A stretch of 64,000 bases of DNA from C-114 sp963745405 (GCA_963745405.1 CAVUWY010000002.1:992001-1056000), one strand, 5' to 3'. Positions 34,701 to 45,037 are shown, numbered from the stretch's first letter. Notes: generated from the letters alone by a model not told the origin. A program made the numbers and translations.

Positions 34701-35579
34701 TCAGAAGTCGAGGCCGCGCAGGTACTCGCGGAATTCGCCGGAGAGGTCCGGCCGGCCGAGTGCCAGCTCGACCGACGCCTTGAGCCAGCCCATGGTCGTC
34801 CCGGCGTCGTATCGGGTGCCCTCGAACTCGAGGGCATAGACCGGCTGTTCGGCCATGAGGGCCTCGATCGCGTCGGTGAGCTGGATCTCACCGCCGGCCC
34901 CCCGTGGAGTCTGCTCGAGCTTGTCGAAGATCTTCGGGGTCAGGACGTAGCGGCCGATGATCGCGAGGTTCGACGGCGCGGCCCCCGGTGCCGGCTTCTC
35001 GACCAGGCCGCCGATCCGATGGAGCCGCCCGCCACCCTCGATGTCCGTCGCCGGTTCCGGCTGGATCACGCCGTAGCGGTGGGTCTCCTCGGGCGGGACC
35101 TCCATCACGGCGACGACGGATGAATGGGTCTGGCCGTAGGCGTGCATGAGCTGACCGATGCAGGGCCGCTCCCCGACCACGACGTCGTCGGACAGGATCA
35201 CCGCGAACGGCTCGTGGCCGACGACCTCCTTGGCCATGAGGACGGCATGGCCGAGGCCGAGCTGTTCCTTCTGCCGGATGTAGGCCACCTGGGCGAGGTC
35301 GCTGATGTGGCGGATCCGCCGCAGCATCTCGACGTCGCCACGCTCCTCGAGCAGGTGCTCGAGCTCGTAGGAGAGGTCGAAGTGGTCCTCGATCGCCCGC
35401 TTCTGGCTGCTCGTGACGATGATCACCTGCTCGATGCCGGCGGCGACGGCCTCCTCGACCGCGTACTGGATCACCGGCTTGTCGACGAGCGGCAGCATCT
35501 CCTTCGGCTGGGCCTTCGTGGCCGGGAGGAATCGGGTCCCCCAACCGGCGGCCGGAAAGACTGCTTTTCGGATGCGCAT
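34701..35579 (-). CDS. galU: UTP-glucose-1-phosphate uridylyltransferase
   Basis: Makes UDP-glucose from UTP and glucose 1-phosphate for cell-surface sugars. It has 292 residues, standard for bacterial GalU. The nucleotide-binding start is FPAAGWGTRFLPATKAQPKE with the catalytic Lys in EMLPLVDKPVIQYAVEEA. FAVILSDDVVVGERPC holds the metal Asp; then come VEKPAPGAAPSNLAIIGRYV and GEIQLTDAIEAL. A TATACT -10 box (35614-35619) lies 34 bases upstream of the start, so this gene has an ordinary leader. Confidence 0.95.
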   Translation of the reverse strand: MRIRKAVFPAAGWGTRFLPATKAQPKEMLPLVDKPVIQYAVEEAVAAGIEQVIIVTSSQKRAIEDHFDLSYELEHLLEERGDVEMLRRIRHISDLAQVAYIRQKEQLGLGHAVLMAKEVVGHEPFAVILSDDVVVGERPCIGQLMHAYGQTHSSVVAVMEVPPEETHRYGVIQPEPATDIEGGGRLHRIGGLVEKPAPGAAPSNLAIIGRYVLTPKIFDKLEQTPRGAGGEIQLTDAIEALMAEQPVYALEFEGTRYDAGTTMGWLKASVELALGRPDLSGEFREYLRGLDF

Positions 35580-35613
35580 CGAACCTCGCGAGACGGGCGG
35601 GGTGGGCCGGGCC

Positions 35614-35619
35614 AGTATA
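35614..35619 (-). promoter_or_regulatory. galU -10 box
   Basis: TATACT on the minus strand, 34 bases before ATG 35579. GCGAGG near the start is the likely ribosome site. Confidence 0.5.
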
Positions 35620-35659
35620 CCCGGGGGTCGTCGCCCGGCCCGCGGTGGGCCCTCCGCCG

Positions 35660-36778
35660 CTACTCCCCGTCCGCCTCCGCGCCGTAACCCGCGTCGGACG
35701 GCGCCACCGCACCGGCCGCCGCCATCTCCGGGGAGAGCTGCACCCGCTCGTGGCGGACCGGCGAGATCCGCACCCCGGTGAACGGGATGCGGATCTCCCG
35801 GAAGACCTCGATCGAGACGAGGAAGCCGGCGAACAGGAACACGACGCCGAGGAACTTGCCGAACTGGAAGAACTCGGTCGAGCCGAAACGGTTGAGGCTG
35901 TCGGTGATCGTGGGGATGAATGCGCCGACCGCGATGAGCATCGTGGCCGGCACCCGGCTGTGGATCCGGCCGGTCGCGATGGCCCGCATCGCGCCGGGCA
36001 GCGAGGCGACGAAGTTGACCGCGATCGCGACCGGGGCGATGAAGAGGTTGAACAGGAAGACATCGCCGGGCTGGTTCGGATCGAGCGAATAGGCGAGGAT
36101 CCGCCGCTTGGGCATGAACACGTAGACGGAGAAGATCGCCCCGAGGACGAGGGCGAACGCGCCGGTGATGTTGAGGAACGGGGTCAGCAGGCGAAGGACG
36201 CCGGGGAAGAGCCCGGCCGTCGGCACGCCGGTGGTGGGATCGAGCTCATAACCGGGAGGCGGCAGGGTCGTCCCGAGCATGAGGATGACCGACAGGACTG
36301 TCGCCCCGACGACGGCGACCGCCGCGAGCCGGGGCCAGCGATCGTTCGCGAAATACGTCTCGACCGCGACCGCGATGGCGAGGACGCCGGCCGCGATGAG
36401 GTAGAGCAGCGGGACAGCCCCCGCCCCGGCGTACTGGGGCAGGTTCCGGCTGAGGAACGTGAACAGCCCGGCCAGGAACAGGCACAGCGCGAACGAGTAG
36501 CCGAAACGGGTCCGCCCGAGGAGGAAGGCGGTCCCGAGGCCGAGCCAGCCGGCCGTCCAGACGGCCCCCGTGAGGTACCAGGCCCGGTACAGGGTCTCGT
36601 TCCAGCCGCCGGCGCCGGCGATGGCCTCACAACCGGAGGCGATGCCGAAGAAGACCATGCCGATGGCCCAGACGAGCTGGTAGGTCCGGCGCCGCTCGCG
36701 CCATTGGTCGAGGAGGGCGAGGGCGAAGACGAGGGCGAGGATCGAGGTCAGGGCAGGCATCAGGATGGTCAGGTTCAT
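35660..36778 (-). CDS. multi-pass membrane protein, unknown
   Basis: A 372-residue protein with about nine hydrophobic segments spread over residues 1-330, for example MNLTILMPALTSILALVFAL, FALCLFLAGLFTFLSRNLPQ, LIAAGVLAIAVAVETYFAND and LGVVFLFAGFLVSIEVFREI. The soluble tail (about 330-372) is acidic. There are no transporter, protease or kinase motifs that I recognise. GalU follows downstream on the same strand and a small cysteine protein lies upstream, so all three could share a transcript. Listed as unknown. Confidence 0.75.
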   Translation of the reverse strand: MNLTILMPALTSILALVFALALLDQWRERRRTYQLVWAIGMVFFGIASGCEAIAGAGGWNETLYRAWYLTGAVWTAGWLGLGTAFLLGRTRFGYSFALCLFLAGLFTFLSRNLPQYAGAGAVPLLYLIAAGVLAIAVAVETYFANDRWPRLAAVAVVGATVLSVILMLGTTLPPPGYELDPTTGVPTAGLFPGVLRLLTPFLNITGAFALVLGAIFSVYVFMPKRRILAYSLDPNQPGDVFLFNLFIAPVAIAVNFVASLPGAMRAIATGRIHSRVPATMLIAVGAFIPTITDSLNRFGSTEFFQFGKFLGVVFLFAGFLVSIEVFREIRIPFTGVRISPVRHERVQLSPEMAAAGAVAPSDAGYGAEADGE

Positions 36779-36817
36779 CGGTCCACTCGCTGATCGCCGA
36801 TCGGTCCGCCGGGACCG

Positions 36818-37171
36818 TCAGGCGGGGATGAACTCGTGGTCGTCGCGGTGGAGACCATCGCACAGGCCCCAGCGCGGCGTGTCGCCTGGGATGGCGATCG
36901 GCCGCATGATCTCGCGGACGATCCCCCGCCGGCAGAAAAGGTAGCCGCGACGAGCCATCCACGACCGGGCGCAGGCATCGTCGGCGTGGAACTGGAACGG
37001 CCCGGGGTTGATCGCGGGAGCCTCCGACCAGTCGGCCGGACGCTCGGTGGCGACGATGTCGAGGAGGTTGATGCGCCAGGGCGTGCCCTCGATCGCGAGC
37101 CGGCAGCCATCGCAGCGGCGGGCGTCCGTGTCGTGGACGATCGTCCGGATCGAGACGCCCATGAGCTCCAT
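36818..37171 (-). CDS. small cysteine-containing hypothetical protein
   Basis: A 117-residue soluble protein starting MELMGVSIRTIVHDTDARRC. Five cysteines occur as CDGCRLAIEG, DACARSWMARRGYLFC and later WGLCDGLHRDD, a spacing that could hold one zinc ion. Other conserved-looking pieces are WRINLLDIVATERP and NPGPFQFHADD. No family recognised. A longer frame starts at 37210, but it would run into the tRNA gene. It lies 39 bases upstream of the membrane protein gene in the same direction. Confidence 0.6.
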   Translation of the reverse strand: MELMGVSIRTIVHDTDARRCDGCRLAIEGTPWRINLLDIVATERPADWSEAPAINPGPFQFHADDACARSWMARRGYLFCRRGIVREIMRPIAIPGDTPRWGLCDGLHRDDHEFIPA

Positions 37172-37198
37172 GGCGGCAAGGGTACCAAAGGGTGGGGT

Positions 37199-37275
37199 TG
37201 GTAGCCCCAAGGGGATTCGAACCCCTGATCTCCGCCTTGAAAGGGCGGCGTCCTAGGCCTCTAGACGATGGGGCC
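37199..37275 (-). tRNA. tRNA-Glu (UUC)
   Basis: Minus-strand cloverleaf, 77 bases including an encoded CCA. Acceptor arm GGCCCCA pairs with TGGGGCT (first pair G-U). The D-arm is GTCTAGAGGCCTAGGAC, the anticodon arm CCGCC-CTTTCAA-GGCGG gives anticodon TTC, and the T-arm is AGGGGTTCGAATCCCCT. It is close to the E. coli Glu tRNA throughout. A TAGACT -10 box lies 36 bases upstream. The flanking leader can fold as CCACGC/GCGTGG. Confidence 0.95.
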
Positions 37276-37311
37276 CTCGGCCACGCCGAAGCGTGGATCC
37301 GGTCTCGACCG

Positions 37312-37317
37312 AGTCTA
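37312..37317 (-). promoter_or_regulatory. tRNA-Glu -10 box
   Basis: TAGACT on the minus strand, preceded by TG (extended -10), 36 bases before the mature tRNA 5' end. Confidence 0.45.
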
Positions 37318-37341
37318 TCAGAGGGTCCGCCGAGCGCCGGG

Positions 37342-37740
37342 TCAGGTGTTCCGGTAGGCCATCGCCCCGATGTAGGCCGCCGCGAAGCAGGCGATGGCGA
37401 TGATCCCCGCCACGCCGCCAAGGATGGCGAGCATGAACGCCCTGCCGGTCCGACCCTCGGCTCCGGCCCGATAGGTCGACCAGACGCCGATGGCGGCGAG
37501 GGTCGCGAAAACGAGGCCGAGGACGGCCAAGCCGGTGGCGAGGAGTGGCAGTTGCTGGGTGTCGCGGACGGAGAAGGCGTAACCGACGAACGCCACCGAA
37601 CCGACGACGGCGATGAGCAGCATCACCCGGGTCGGGGTGATCCGGGGTCCCGACCGCCGCCTCGCCGGGGTCGGACGTCCGGACGGGTCGGCCACCGGAC
37701 CGCCGGTCGGTGGTCCCCCTGCGGGGGGAGCGCCGCTCAC
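37342..37740 (-). CDS. small membrane protein, unknown
   Basis: A 132-residue protein: a Pro/Gly-rich basic N-terminus (1-38), then three hydrophobic segments (VMLLIAVVGSVAFVGYAFSV, LPLLATGLAVLGLVFATLAA, FMLAILGGVAGIIAIACFAA). GTG 37740 overlaps the stop of the preceding gene (GTGA), so the pair is translationally coupled. No family is recognised. Confidence 0.65.
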   Translation of the reverse strand: MSGAPPAGGPPTGGPVADPSGRPTPARRRSGPRITPTRVMLLIAVVGSVAFVGYAFSVRDTQQLPLLATGLAVLGLVFATLAAIGVWSTYRAGAEGRTGRAFMLAILGGVAGIIAIACFAAAYIGAMAYRNT

Positions 37741-38405
37741 GGTCGGCCCGCGCCGGAGGAGATCGAGCCGTCGCGGACCGCGCCCTCGGTCGGATCGGCG
37801 AGGCCGAGGTCGCCGCGCGATCGGTGATACACGGCGACGTTGTAGCTGAGACGAGGTCTCTTCAGAGACTCGGCCAGCTCGGCGCCGGGACCCCCGAATG
37901 CATCCGCAAGGAACGCGCGGGCTGCGGTCATCGAGTCGAAGCTCCAGAAGCAATGGATGACCCGGATCCGGAACCCGGATCGGAGGAACCATCCGTCGCG
38001 CCGGCTCCACGCTCCGAACTCGGTCGCCTCGGGACGGAGTCGCGACACGTCGTCGCGGCCGTAATCGTGGACGATCAGCAGCCGGCCCTCCGGCCGCAGG
38101 ACCCGGTCGGCCTCGGCCACCTCGGTCGGGCTCGGCGGGTGGAAGGCGCTCCAGAGGGCGACCACCGCGTCGACCGAGCCGCCCGGCAGGTCGCGGGCTT
38201 CGTCGGCGGTGGGGGCGACGACCCGCCCACCGAGGTCGACGAGCTCGGCGGCGCGGACCCCGTCGGTGCCATCGACGACGAGGACGTCGCGGTCGGCGAT
38301 CGGGCCGAGGGCGTCGAGGGCTCGGGCGATCTTGCCCTCCTGGTCGAGGGCCGCCATGAGACGGTCGGCGAGATCGCCGCGGAGATCGATCGGAAGGTCT
38401 GCCAC
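37737..38405 (-). CDS. SAM-dependent methyltransferase-like protein (degenerate)
   Basis: About 222 residues with the ladder of a class I methyltransferase: DVLVVDGTDGVRAAELVDLG as motif I (the usual GxGxG is weak), RVVAPTADEARDLPGG, SVDAVVALWSAFHPPSP at motif IV, EADRVLRPEGRLLIVHDYG at motif V/VI, then RSGFRIRVIHCFWSFDS. The poor glycine loop makes SAM binding uncertain. GTG 38405 has TATACT at 38416-38421, 10 bases upstream. ATG 38453 would place that promoter inside the gene. It is divergent from a small membrane protein gene. Confidence 0.6.
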   Translation of the reverse strand: MADLPIDLRGDLADRLMAALDQEGKIARALDALGPIADRDVLVVDGTDGVRAAELVDLGGRVVAPTADEARDLPGGSVDAVVALWSAFHPPSPTEVAEADRVLRPEGRLLIVHDYGRDDVSRLRPEATEFGAWSRRDGWFLRSGFRIRVIHCFWSFDSMTAARAFLADAFGGPGAELAESLKRPRLSYNVAVYHRSRGDLGLADPTEGAVRDGSISSGAGRP

Positions 38406-38415
38406 GAGGGGCCGA

Positions 38416-38421
38416 AGTATA
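38416..38421 (-). promoter_or_regulatory. -10 box near the methyltransferase-like start
   Basis: TATACT on the minus strand, 10 bases before GTG 38405, implying a leader of about 3 bases at most. Confidence 0.45.
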
Positions 38422-38546
38422 GGGGCGACGTCCGCGGGGCGAGCCGCGACCATCGCGGACCGCACCGCCGGACGCAGGACCGTCGCCGGGCCGCCTGGCC
38501 GGCCATGGTCGGGGATCGGGCGGGCGGCGCTTACTCGGGCGCGTGG

Positions 38547-38552
38547 CAGAAT
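38547..38552 (+). promoter_or_regulatory. -10 box on the small membrane protein start (leaderless)
   Basis: CAGAAT, 6 bases before ATG 38559. The same hexamer stands 8 bases before the MBL gene at 49580. Confidence 0.45.
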
Positions 38553-38558
38553 CGGCCC

Positions 38559-38951
38559 ATGAGCGCGGCCGACCAGCCGACCCGGATGCCCGCCGCGATC
38601 CGCCTGTTCCTCGGTTACGCGATCGCCATCCTCGCCCTCATCGGTCTGTCCCTCCGCTTCGTCGTCGACCAGGCGATCTCGGCCCCGGTCAGCGGCGTGG
38701 GAGTCGTCGTGATGGCCCTCCTCGCCTACACGATCTTCACGACTACTCTCGTGATCCAGCGCAAGGAGGCGAGCCGCACGCTGGCCCTCGGCCTGTCCAG
38801 CCTGACCGTGCCGGCGATCCCGCTGGCCTGGTTCACCTTCGAGTCGAGCGCACTCGGGATGATCCTCGCGGCCGCGATGGCGGGGCTCGCGTTCGCCCTC
38901 TTCCGCGGCCTGACGCGGCCGGCCATCCGGGCCTGGCTCAGCGAACCCTGA
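38559..38951 (+). CDS. four-segment membrane protein, unknown
   Basis: A 130-residue protein, almost entirely hydrophobic: IRLFLGYAIAILALIGLSLR, VSGVGVVVMALLAYTIFTTT, LALGLSSLTVPAIPLAWFTF and LGMILAAAMAGLAFALFRGL are four membrane segments separated by short charged turns (IQRKEASR). No motif suggests a family. It is divergent from the methyltransferase-like gene and 97 bases ahead of the DUF3105 gene. Confidence 0.65.
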   Translation: MSAADQPTRMPAAIRLFLGYAIAILALIGLSLRFVVDQAISAPVSGVGVVVMALLAYTIFTTTLVIQRKEASRTLALGLSSLTVPAIPLAWFTFESSALGMILAAAMAGLAFALFRGLTRPAIRAWLSEP

Positions 38952-39048
38952 GGACGCTCGACGGCGCGATCCCGGCCCGAGAGGGTACCCTTCCGCGGAC
39001 AGGTCGACGGTCGATGGCGACCCGGCCCGACGACACCGAGGAACATCC

Positions 39049-40068
39049 TTGAGCAACACCAAACGCCGATCCACACGGGGACGGCGCAGCAGTCCCGCGG
39101 CAGCGCAACCGACGGCCGACGCCGCGGCGGCGAGCACCGGCGCAGCGAGCACCGCTTCGGGCGGGTCGGCGACGAGCGGGACGGCCCATAGCGGCAGCGG
39201 CCGATCGGGAACGGCGAGCACCGGCAACACGGGCCCCGGCGGGGCCGCCCGGGCCGGCCGGCGAGAGCGCCAACGCGTCCGCCACCGCCAGCAATCGTTC
39301 TGGGAGCGGTATCGCTCGTGGATCGTCATCGTCGGCGGAGCGGTAATCATCGTCGCCGCCGTCGCCTTCCTCTTCGTCAGTCCTGCGGCGGGCGGCTATG
39401 AATGCAGCACGCTGATGACGCCGGCGCCGAGCGCGGCGGCCGCGCCGGGGGCGAGCGCCCCGATCGGCCAGCCCCAGCCGGACATGGGCCGCGAACACGT
39501 TCCGGTCGGCTCCGCGGTCCGCTACACGTACTGCCCGCCGGCCTCCGGCAACCACTACAACCAGCCGCCGCAGGGACCGATCCCGCCCAAGTTCTACGGT
39601 CCGGACGAGACGACGGTCCCGCAGGGCTGGGTCCACAACCTCGAACACGGCGCGCTCGTCGTCCTCTACTCGTGCAAGGGTGGCTGCCCCGACGATGCGA
39701 CCCTCGCGCAGCTGAAGGCCTTCGCCGACCCGTCGACCTTCCCGCCGAGTCCCGTCTGCAAATTCCCGGCCGGCACGAATGTCGCTCCGATCGTGACCCG
39801 CTTCGACGACATGACGACCAAGTTCGCCGGCCTCGTCTGGAACCGGGTCCTCTTCCAGGACACGCTGGACACGAACCAGCTGCTGGCCTTCTACGAGGAG
39901 TGGGGAGAACGGACGAACCCCGAGCTGCAGTGCACCGCACCGTCGCCGTCACCATCCGGCGGGGCGTCCCCGGTCGCATCTCCAGCGAGCTCGGCCGCTC
40001 CGTCGCCCTCCACCCCGTCATCGTCGCCGGCCGGATCATCGCCGGTCGCGAGCCCGAATCCGAGCTGA
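39049..40068 (+). CDS. DUF3105 domain membrane-anchored protein
   Basis: A 339-residue protein: Ser/Ala/Gly-rich cytoplasmic N-terminus (1-85), one membrane segment (WIVIVGGAVIIVAAVAFLFV), an exported DUF3105 domain, and a Ser/Pro tail. DUF3105 hallmarks are YTYCPPASGNHYNQPPQGPI, GWVHNLEHGALVVLYSCKGG and CPDDATLAQLKAF; the conserved His residues and Cys pair hint at metal or redox chemistry, but no function is established. TTG start with GAGGA 7 bases upstream. It lies 9 bases before the hydrolase gene, probably in one operon with it. Confidence 0.85.
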   Translation: MSNTKRRSTRGRRSSPAAAQPTADAAAASTGAASTASGGSATSGTAHSGSGRSGTASTGNTGPGGAARAGRRERQRVRHRQQSFWERYRSWIVIVGGAVIIVAAVAFLFVSPAAGGYECSTLMTPAPSAAAAPGASAPIGQPQPDMGREHVPVGSAVRYTYCPPASGNHYNQPPQGPIPPKFYGPDETTVPQGWVHNLEHGALVVLYSCKGGCPDDATLAQLKAFADPSTFPPSPVCKFPAGTNVAPIVTRFDDMTTKFAGLVWNRVLFQDTLDTNQLLAFYEEWGERTNPELQCTAPSPSPSGGASPVASPASSAAPSPSTPSSSPAGSSPVASPNPS

Positions 40069-40077
40069 GGTCCATCG

Positions 40078-41040
40078 ATGCGACTGCTGAGCCACCGCGA
40101 CCCGGAGACCGGCGCCCGATCGTTCGCGGCGATGGTCGGCGAGCGAGCCATCACCGCCGCCGAGTTGCGTGACGCGGGCGGGTTCGACCACACCGACGCC
40201 CTCCTCGACACGTACTGGCTCCTCGACTCGGATCGCTGGCAGGAACGGTTGGGCGAGGCCCTGTCCAAGGCGCTCGAGAAGGGCGCCGAGGGCCGTCCAC
40301 TGCTCGAGTTCACCCCTGCGGCCGCCATCCAGACCCCCGAGAAGATCGTCTGCGTCGGGCTCAACTACCGGGACCACACCGATGAGCAGCACATCGACCC
40401 GCCCAGCCGGCCGCTCCTCTTCGCGAAGTTCGCCAACACCGTGGTCGCCGATCACGAGCCCGTCATCCACCCGGCCGGCTCGCACGCCCTCGACCTGGAG
40501 GGCGAGCTCGGAGTGGTGATCGGACGCCGGGCGCGCCACGTGGCGGCGGCCGACGCGATGGAGCACGTCGCCGGGTACGTCGTCTGCAACGACATCAGCG
40601 CCCGCGACTGGCAGGGCACGAAGGGCGCCCTGCGCGAGGGCGAGGTCGGCGACGGCCAGTGGCTGCGGGCCAAGGGTTCGGACACCTTCCTCCCGATGAG
40701 CGCGGTCCTCGTGACCGCCGACGAGATCGCCGACCCGCACGATCTCCACATCGACACGATCGTCCGGCCGGCCGGCGCACCCGAGGTCGGCGGCGACATC
40801 GAGATGCAGCACGGCTGGACGGGCGACATGATCTTCCGTATCCCCGAGCTGATCGAGTACATCAGCGCGGTCATCACTCTCGTTCCAGGCGACATCATCT
40901 CGACCGGGACCCCGTCCGGGGTGGGCGTGTTCCGCGACCCGCCCCGTTTCCTCGGGCCGGGCGACTGGATGCAGGTCTTCATCGAGGGGGTCGGCGGCGT
41001 GACCAACCCGATCGTCGCCGAGGAGGAGGCGAGGGCCTGA
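40078..41040 (+). CDS. fumarylacetoacetate hydrolase family protein
   Basis: A 320-residue enzyme of the FAH superfamily, which breaks or isomerises C-C bonds in oxo-acids from aromatic or sugar-acid breakdown. Motifs: KIVCVGLNYRDHTDEQH at the catalytic-domain start, RPLLFAKFANTVVADHEPVI, the metal ligands in DLEGELGVVIGRRA (ExE) and GYVVCNDISARDWQ (Asp), and DIISTGTPSGVGVFRDPP. It could be an acylpyruvase or 2,4-diketo-acid hydrolase; the substrate is open. It stands 4 bases before tdh. Confidence 0.88.
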   Translation: MRLLSHRDPETGARSFAAMVGERAITAAELRDAGGFDHTDALLDTYWLLDSDRWQERLGEALSKALEKGAEGRPLLEFTPAAAIQTPEKIVCVGLNYRDHTDEQHIDPPSRPLLFAKFANTVVADHEPVIHPAGSHALDLEGELGVVIGRRARHVAAADAMEHVAGYVVCNDISARDWQGTKGALREGEVGDGQWLRAKGSDTFLPMSAVLVTADEIADPHDLHIDTIVRPAGAPEVGGDIEMQHGWTGDMIFRIPELIEYISAVITLVPGDIISTGTPSGVGVFRDPPRFLGPGDWMQVFIEGVGGVTNPIVAEEEARA

Positions 41041-41044
41041 CGGG

Positions 41045-42130
41045 ATGAGCACGCCGCTGTCGATCGCCACCGCCGCCGACGGGACCGCGGGTCTGCCGGC
41101 GACGATGCGGGCGCTCGTGAAGGCGACGGCGGGCCCCGGGCTCGAATTGCGCGAGGTCCCCGTGCCGGAGATCGGCATCAACGATGTCCTCATCCGGGTC
41201 CAGGTGACGGGGATCTGCGGGACCGACCTGCACATCGAGTCGTGGGACGCGTGGGCCGCCCGGACCATCCATCCGCCGCTCGTCGTCGGCCACGAGTTCG
41301 TCGGCGAGATCGTCGCCGTCGGCAGCAACGTCACCGACTTCCATCCGGGTGACATCGTCAGTGGCGAGGGCCACGTGGTCTGCGGCCGCTGCCGTCATTG
41401 CCTCGCCGGTCGCCGGAACCTGTGCGCCCATACGATCGGACTCGGGGTCGGCCGGGACGGCGCCTTCGCTGAGTACGTGGCCCTCCCCATGACGAACATC
41501 TGGCACCACTGGCCAGGGATCGACCCGGAGGTGGCGGCGATCTTCGATCCGTTCGGCAACGCGGTGCACACCGCTCTGGCCTTCCCGGTCCTCGGCGAGG
41601 ACGTCCTCGTGAGCGGCGCGGGCCCGATCGGGCTGATGGCCACCGCCGTGGCCCGCCATGCCGGCGCCCGCTTCATCGTCGTATCGGAGCCGAACCCCTT
41701 CCGGCGCGAGCTGGCGATGCGGATGGGCGCGACGATCGCCATCGACCCGCGGGAGCGCGACCTGGCTGAGGTCGGCGCGGAGCTCGGGCTCGTCGAGGGC
41801 TACGACGTGGCGCTCGAGATGTCGGGCACCGCCGCGGCCCTCCGCTCGGCGATCGGGGCGATGGCCCACGGGGGCGGCATCGCCATCCTCGGCATCCCGA
41901 CCGCGGAGATCCCCATCGACGTCAGCGAGATCGTCTTCAAGATGCTCACCGTCCGCGGCATCTACGGCCGCGAGATGTACGAGACCTGGTACAAGATGAC
42001 GGTGATGCTCCAGTCGGGCCTTGACATCAGGCCGGCGATCACCCACCGCTTCGGCTTCCGGGATTTCGAGGCGGCGTTCGCCACGGCCGCCTCGGGCGAC
42101 TCGGGCAAGGTCATCCTGCGGTGGGACTGA
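41045..42130 (+). CDS. tdh: L-threonine 3-dehydrogenase
   Basis: Oxidises L-threonine to 2-amino-3-ketobutyrate with NAD+. A 361-residue zinc medium-chain dehydrogenase with catalytic zinc ligands in TGICGTDLHIESWD (Cys) and VVGHEFVGEI (His-Glu), structural zinc cysteines in CGRCRHCLAGRRNLC, and Rossmann loop VSGAGPIGLMATAVARHAGA. VRGIYGREMYETWYKMTVML near the C-terminus is characteristic of Tdh. The N-terminus is about 18 residues longer than in E. coli. kbl follows after 22 bases, which makes the pathway assignment firm. Confidence 0.95.
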   Translation: MSTPLSIATAADGTAGLPATMRALVKATAGPGLELREVPVPEIGINDVLIRVQVTGICGTDLHIESWDAWAARTIHPPLVVGHEFVGEIVAVGSNVTDFHPGDIVSGEGHVVCGRCRHCLAGRRNLCAHTIGLGVGRDGAFAEYVALPMTNIWHHWPGIDPEVAAIFDPFGNAVHTALAFPVLGEDVLVSGAGPIGLMATAVARHAGARFIVVSEPNPFRRELAMRMGATIAIDPRERDLAEVGAELGLVEGYDVALEMSGTAAALRSAIGAMAHGGGIAILGIPTAEIPIDVSEIVFKMLTVRGIYGREMYETWYKMTVMLQSGLDIRPAITHRFGFRDFEAAFATAASGDSGKVILRWD

Positions 42131-42152
42131 GCCACGTGGCGGGCGCCCGGCG

Positions 42153-43366
<1,214 letters not shown>

Positions 43367-43370
<4 letters not shown>

Positions 43371-44266
43371 CCGCCGCGGTCGGCCAGGCGAGCGACCTGC
43401 CCCTCGACGCCCACGTCCACACGGACCAGTCGCCGGACAGCCGGGTCCCGATAGATGCGTACGCGGCGATCGCCGTCGCACGTGGCATCCGGGAGCTGGC
43501 GATCACCGATCACGTCGACTTCGATCCCGGCGATCCGGCCTACCGCTACACCTCGTTCGACGACCGCGAGCGGACTGTCCGCGATGCCGCCGCGCGATGG
43601 GCCGACCGCGGGGTCGCGATCCGGTTCGGGGCCGAGCTGACGTACAACCGGAACCGCGAGGCCGACGTCCGCGAGCATCTGGCCCGACATCGCTACGACT
43701 TCACGATCGGCTCGGTCCACGGCTGGCCCGGCACACCGTACACGCGGGCCCGCATCGGCCGCTGGCTGGTCGGGCGGACACTCGACGAGATCGTCGAGCC
43801 CTACTTCACCGAGGTCGTGGCGGCCGCCCGATCCGGGCTTTTCGACACCATCGGCCACCTCGACGTCGTCAAGCGGTACGTCCATCCGCACGTCGTCCCG
43901 AAGCAGCTCGCCGATCGACCGGACCTCTATGAACCGGCCCTGCGGGCGCTCGTCGAGTCCGGGACGGCCCTCGAGGTCAATTCGAGCGGGCTGGATGAGG
44001 CGGTCGCCGAGACCTACCCGGCCGGCCCGATCGTGGCCCGCTTTCGCGAGCTCGGCGGCCGGAGCGTCACGGCGGGCTCGGATGCCCACGCCCGCCGCTG
44101 GCTTGCCGGCGGCCTCGAGGAGGCCTACGGGATCGTCGCGGCGGCCGGCTTCGAGGACCTCGCATTCGGGCGCGGCGCGGACGGCCGGCGGGTCGGGCTC
44201 CCACCCCGGTTCGCGGGTGACGCGGCGGCCCTGCCGACGACGGGCACACCCGTCGGGGCGGTCTGA
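43367..44266 (+). CDS. PHP-domain phosphatase, histidinol-phosphatase (HisJ) type
   Basis: A 299-residue metal-dependent phosphoesterase. PHP motifs are LPLDAHVHTDQSPDSRVPID at the start, LAITDHVDFDPGDPAY, FGAELTYNRNR, DFTIGSVHGWPGTPY, DTIGHLDVVKRYVHPH and VTAGSDAHARRW, which together supply the trinuclear metal site. HisJ of histidine synthesis is the nearest match, but its place in a threonine operon with no other his gene leaves another small phosphate ester possible. GTG start overlapping kbl; the MBL gene follows after 7 bases. Confidence 0.85.
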
Positions 44267-44273
44267 CGACCAT

Positions 44274-45026
44274 ATGGAGCTCGTGGTCGTCGGATCCGGC
44301 GCCGCCTACCCGGAACGGGCCGGCCACGCATCGTCGTCCTATCTGATCCGCGACGGGGCATCCGCGCTGCTGCTCGACCTCGGCCAGGGCTCGTTCGGCG
44401 GCCTCGCCGAGGAGATCGAACCGAGCAGCCTCGAGGCCGTGGCCATCAGCCACCTCCACCCCGACCACTTCGTCGACCTCGTCCCGCTCCGCCACTACCT
44501 CCGCTACGAGTTCGACCCGCCCCGCCGCCTGCCGGTCTACGCGGCGCCCGGGCTCGCGGCCCGCCTCGATGGCCTGTTGGGCGAGCCAGGCTTCACCGCC
44601 GCGAGCCTCGATGTCGAGGCGCATCTGCTCGGGAAGAGGTCGATCGGACCGTTCAGCCTCGAGGCGCAACGGGTCACCCATACCGCCGACAGTCATGCGT
44701 TCCGGGTGAGCCGGGTCGCTGAACCGGACGCACCGGGCCTCGTCTACTCGGGCGACTGCGGTCGAGCCGAGGATCTTCGCGACCTCATCCGGCCCGGGGA
44801 CACGCTGCTGACCGAGGTCTCGTTCGGCCCGGGGCCCGTCCCGGTCGACGAGCTCCATCTCGACGGCGACGCGGTGGGTCGACTGGCCGCCGAGACCGGC
44901 CCGGCCCGCGTCCTGCTCACCCATCTCCAGATGCACCGCGATCGGGCGGCCACGGTCGAGCACGTCGGGCGGCGGTACGACGGGCCCGCGACGCTCGTCG
45001 AGGACGGCGACCGCTTCACCTTCTAG
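44274..45026 (+). CDS. MBL-fold metallo-hydrolase (RNase Z/AtsA-like)
   Basis: A 250-residue metallo-beta-lactamase fold protein with an intact metal site: VVVGSGAAYPERAGHASSSY, AISHLHPDHFVDLVPLRHYL (HxHxDH), VTHTADSHAFRV, LVYSGDCGRAEDLRD (bridging Asp) and LLTHLQMHRDRAATVEHVG. This matches the RNase Z-like subgroup without the long exosite arm. It could act on RNA, aryl sulfates or small esters. It is the last gene of the plus-strand operon from about 40078; a hairpin lies 12 bases after its stop. Confidence 0.88.
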   Translation: MELVVVGSGAAYPERAGHASSSYLIRDGASALLLDLGQGSFGGLAEEIEPSSLEAVAISHLHPDHFVDLVPLRHYLRYEFDPPRRLPVYAAPGLAARLDGLLGEPGFTAASLDVEAHLLGKRSIGPFSLEAQRVTHTADSHAFRVSRVAEPDAPGLVYSGDCGRAEDLRDLIRPGDTLLTEVSFGPGPVPVDELHLDGDAVGRLAAETGPARVLLTHLQMHRDRAATVEHVGRRYDGPATLVEDGDRFTF

Positions 45027-45037
45027 AGCGAATCTGA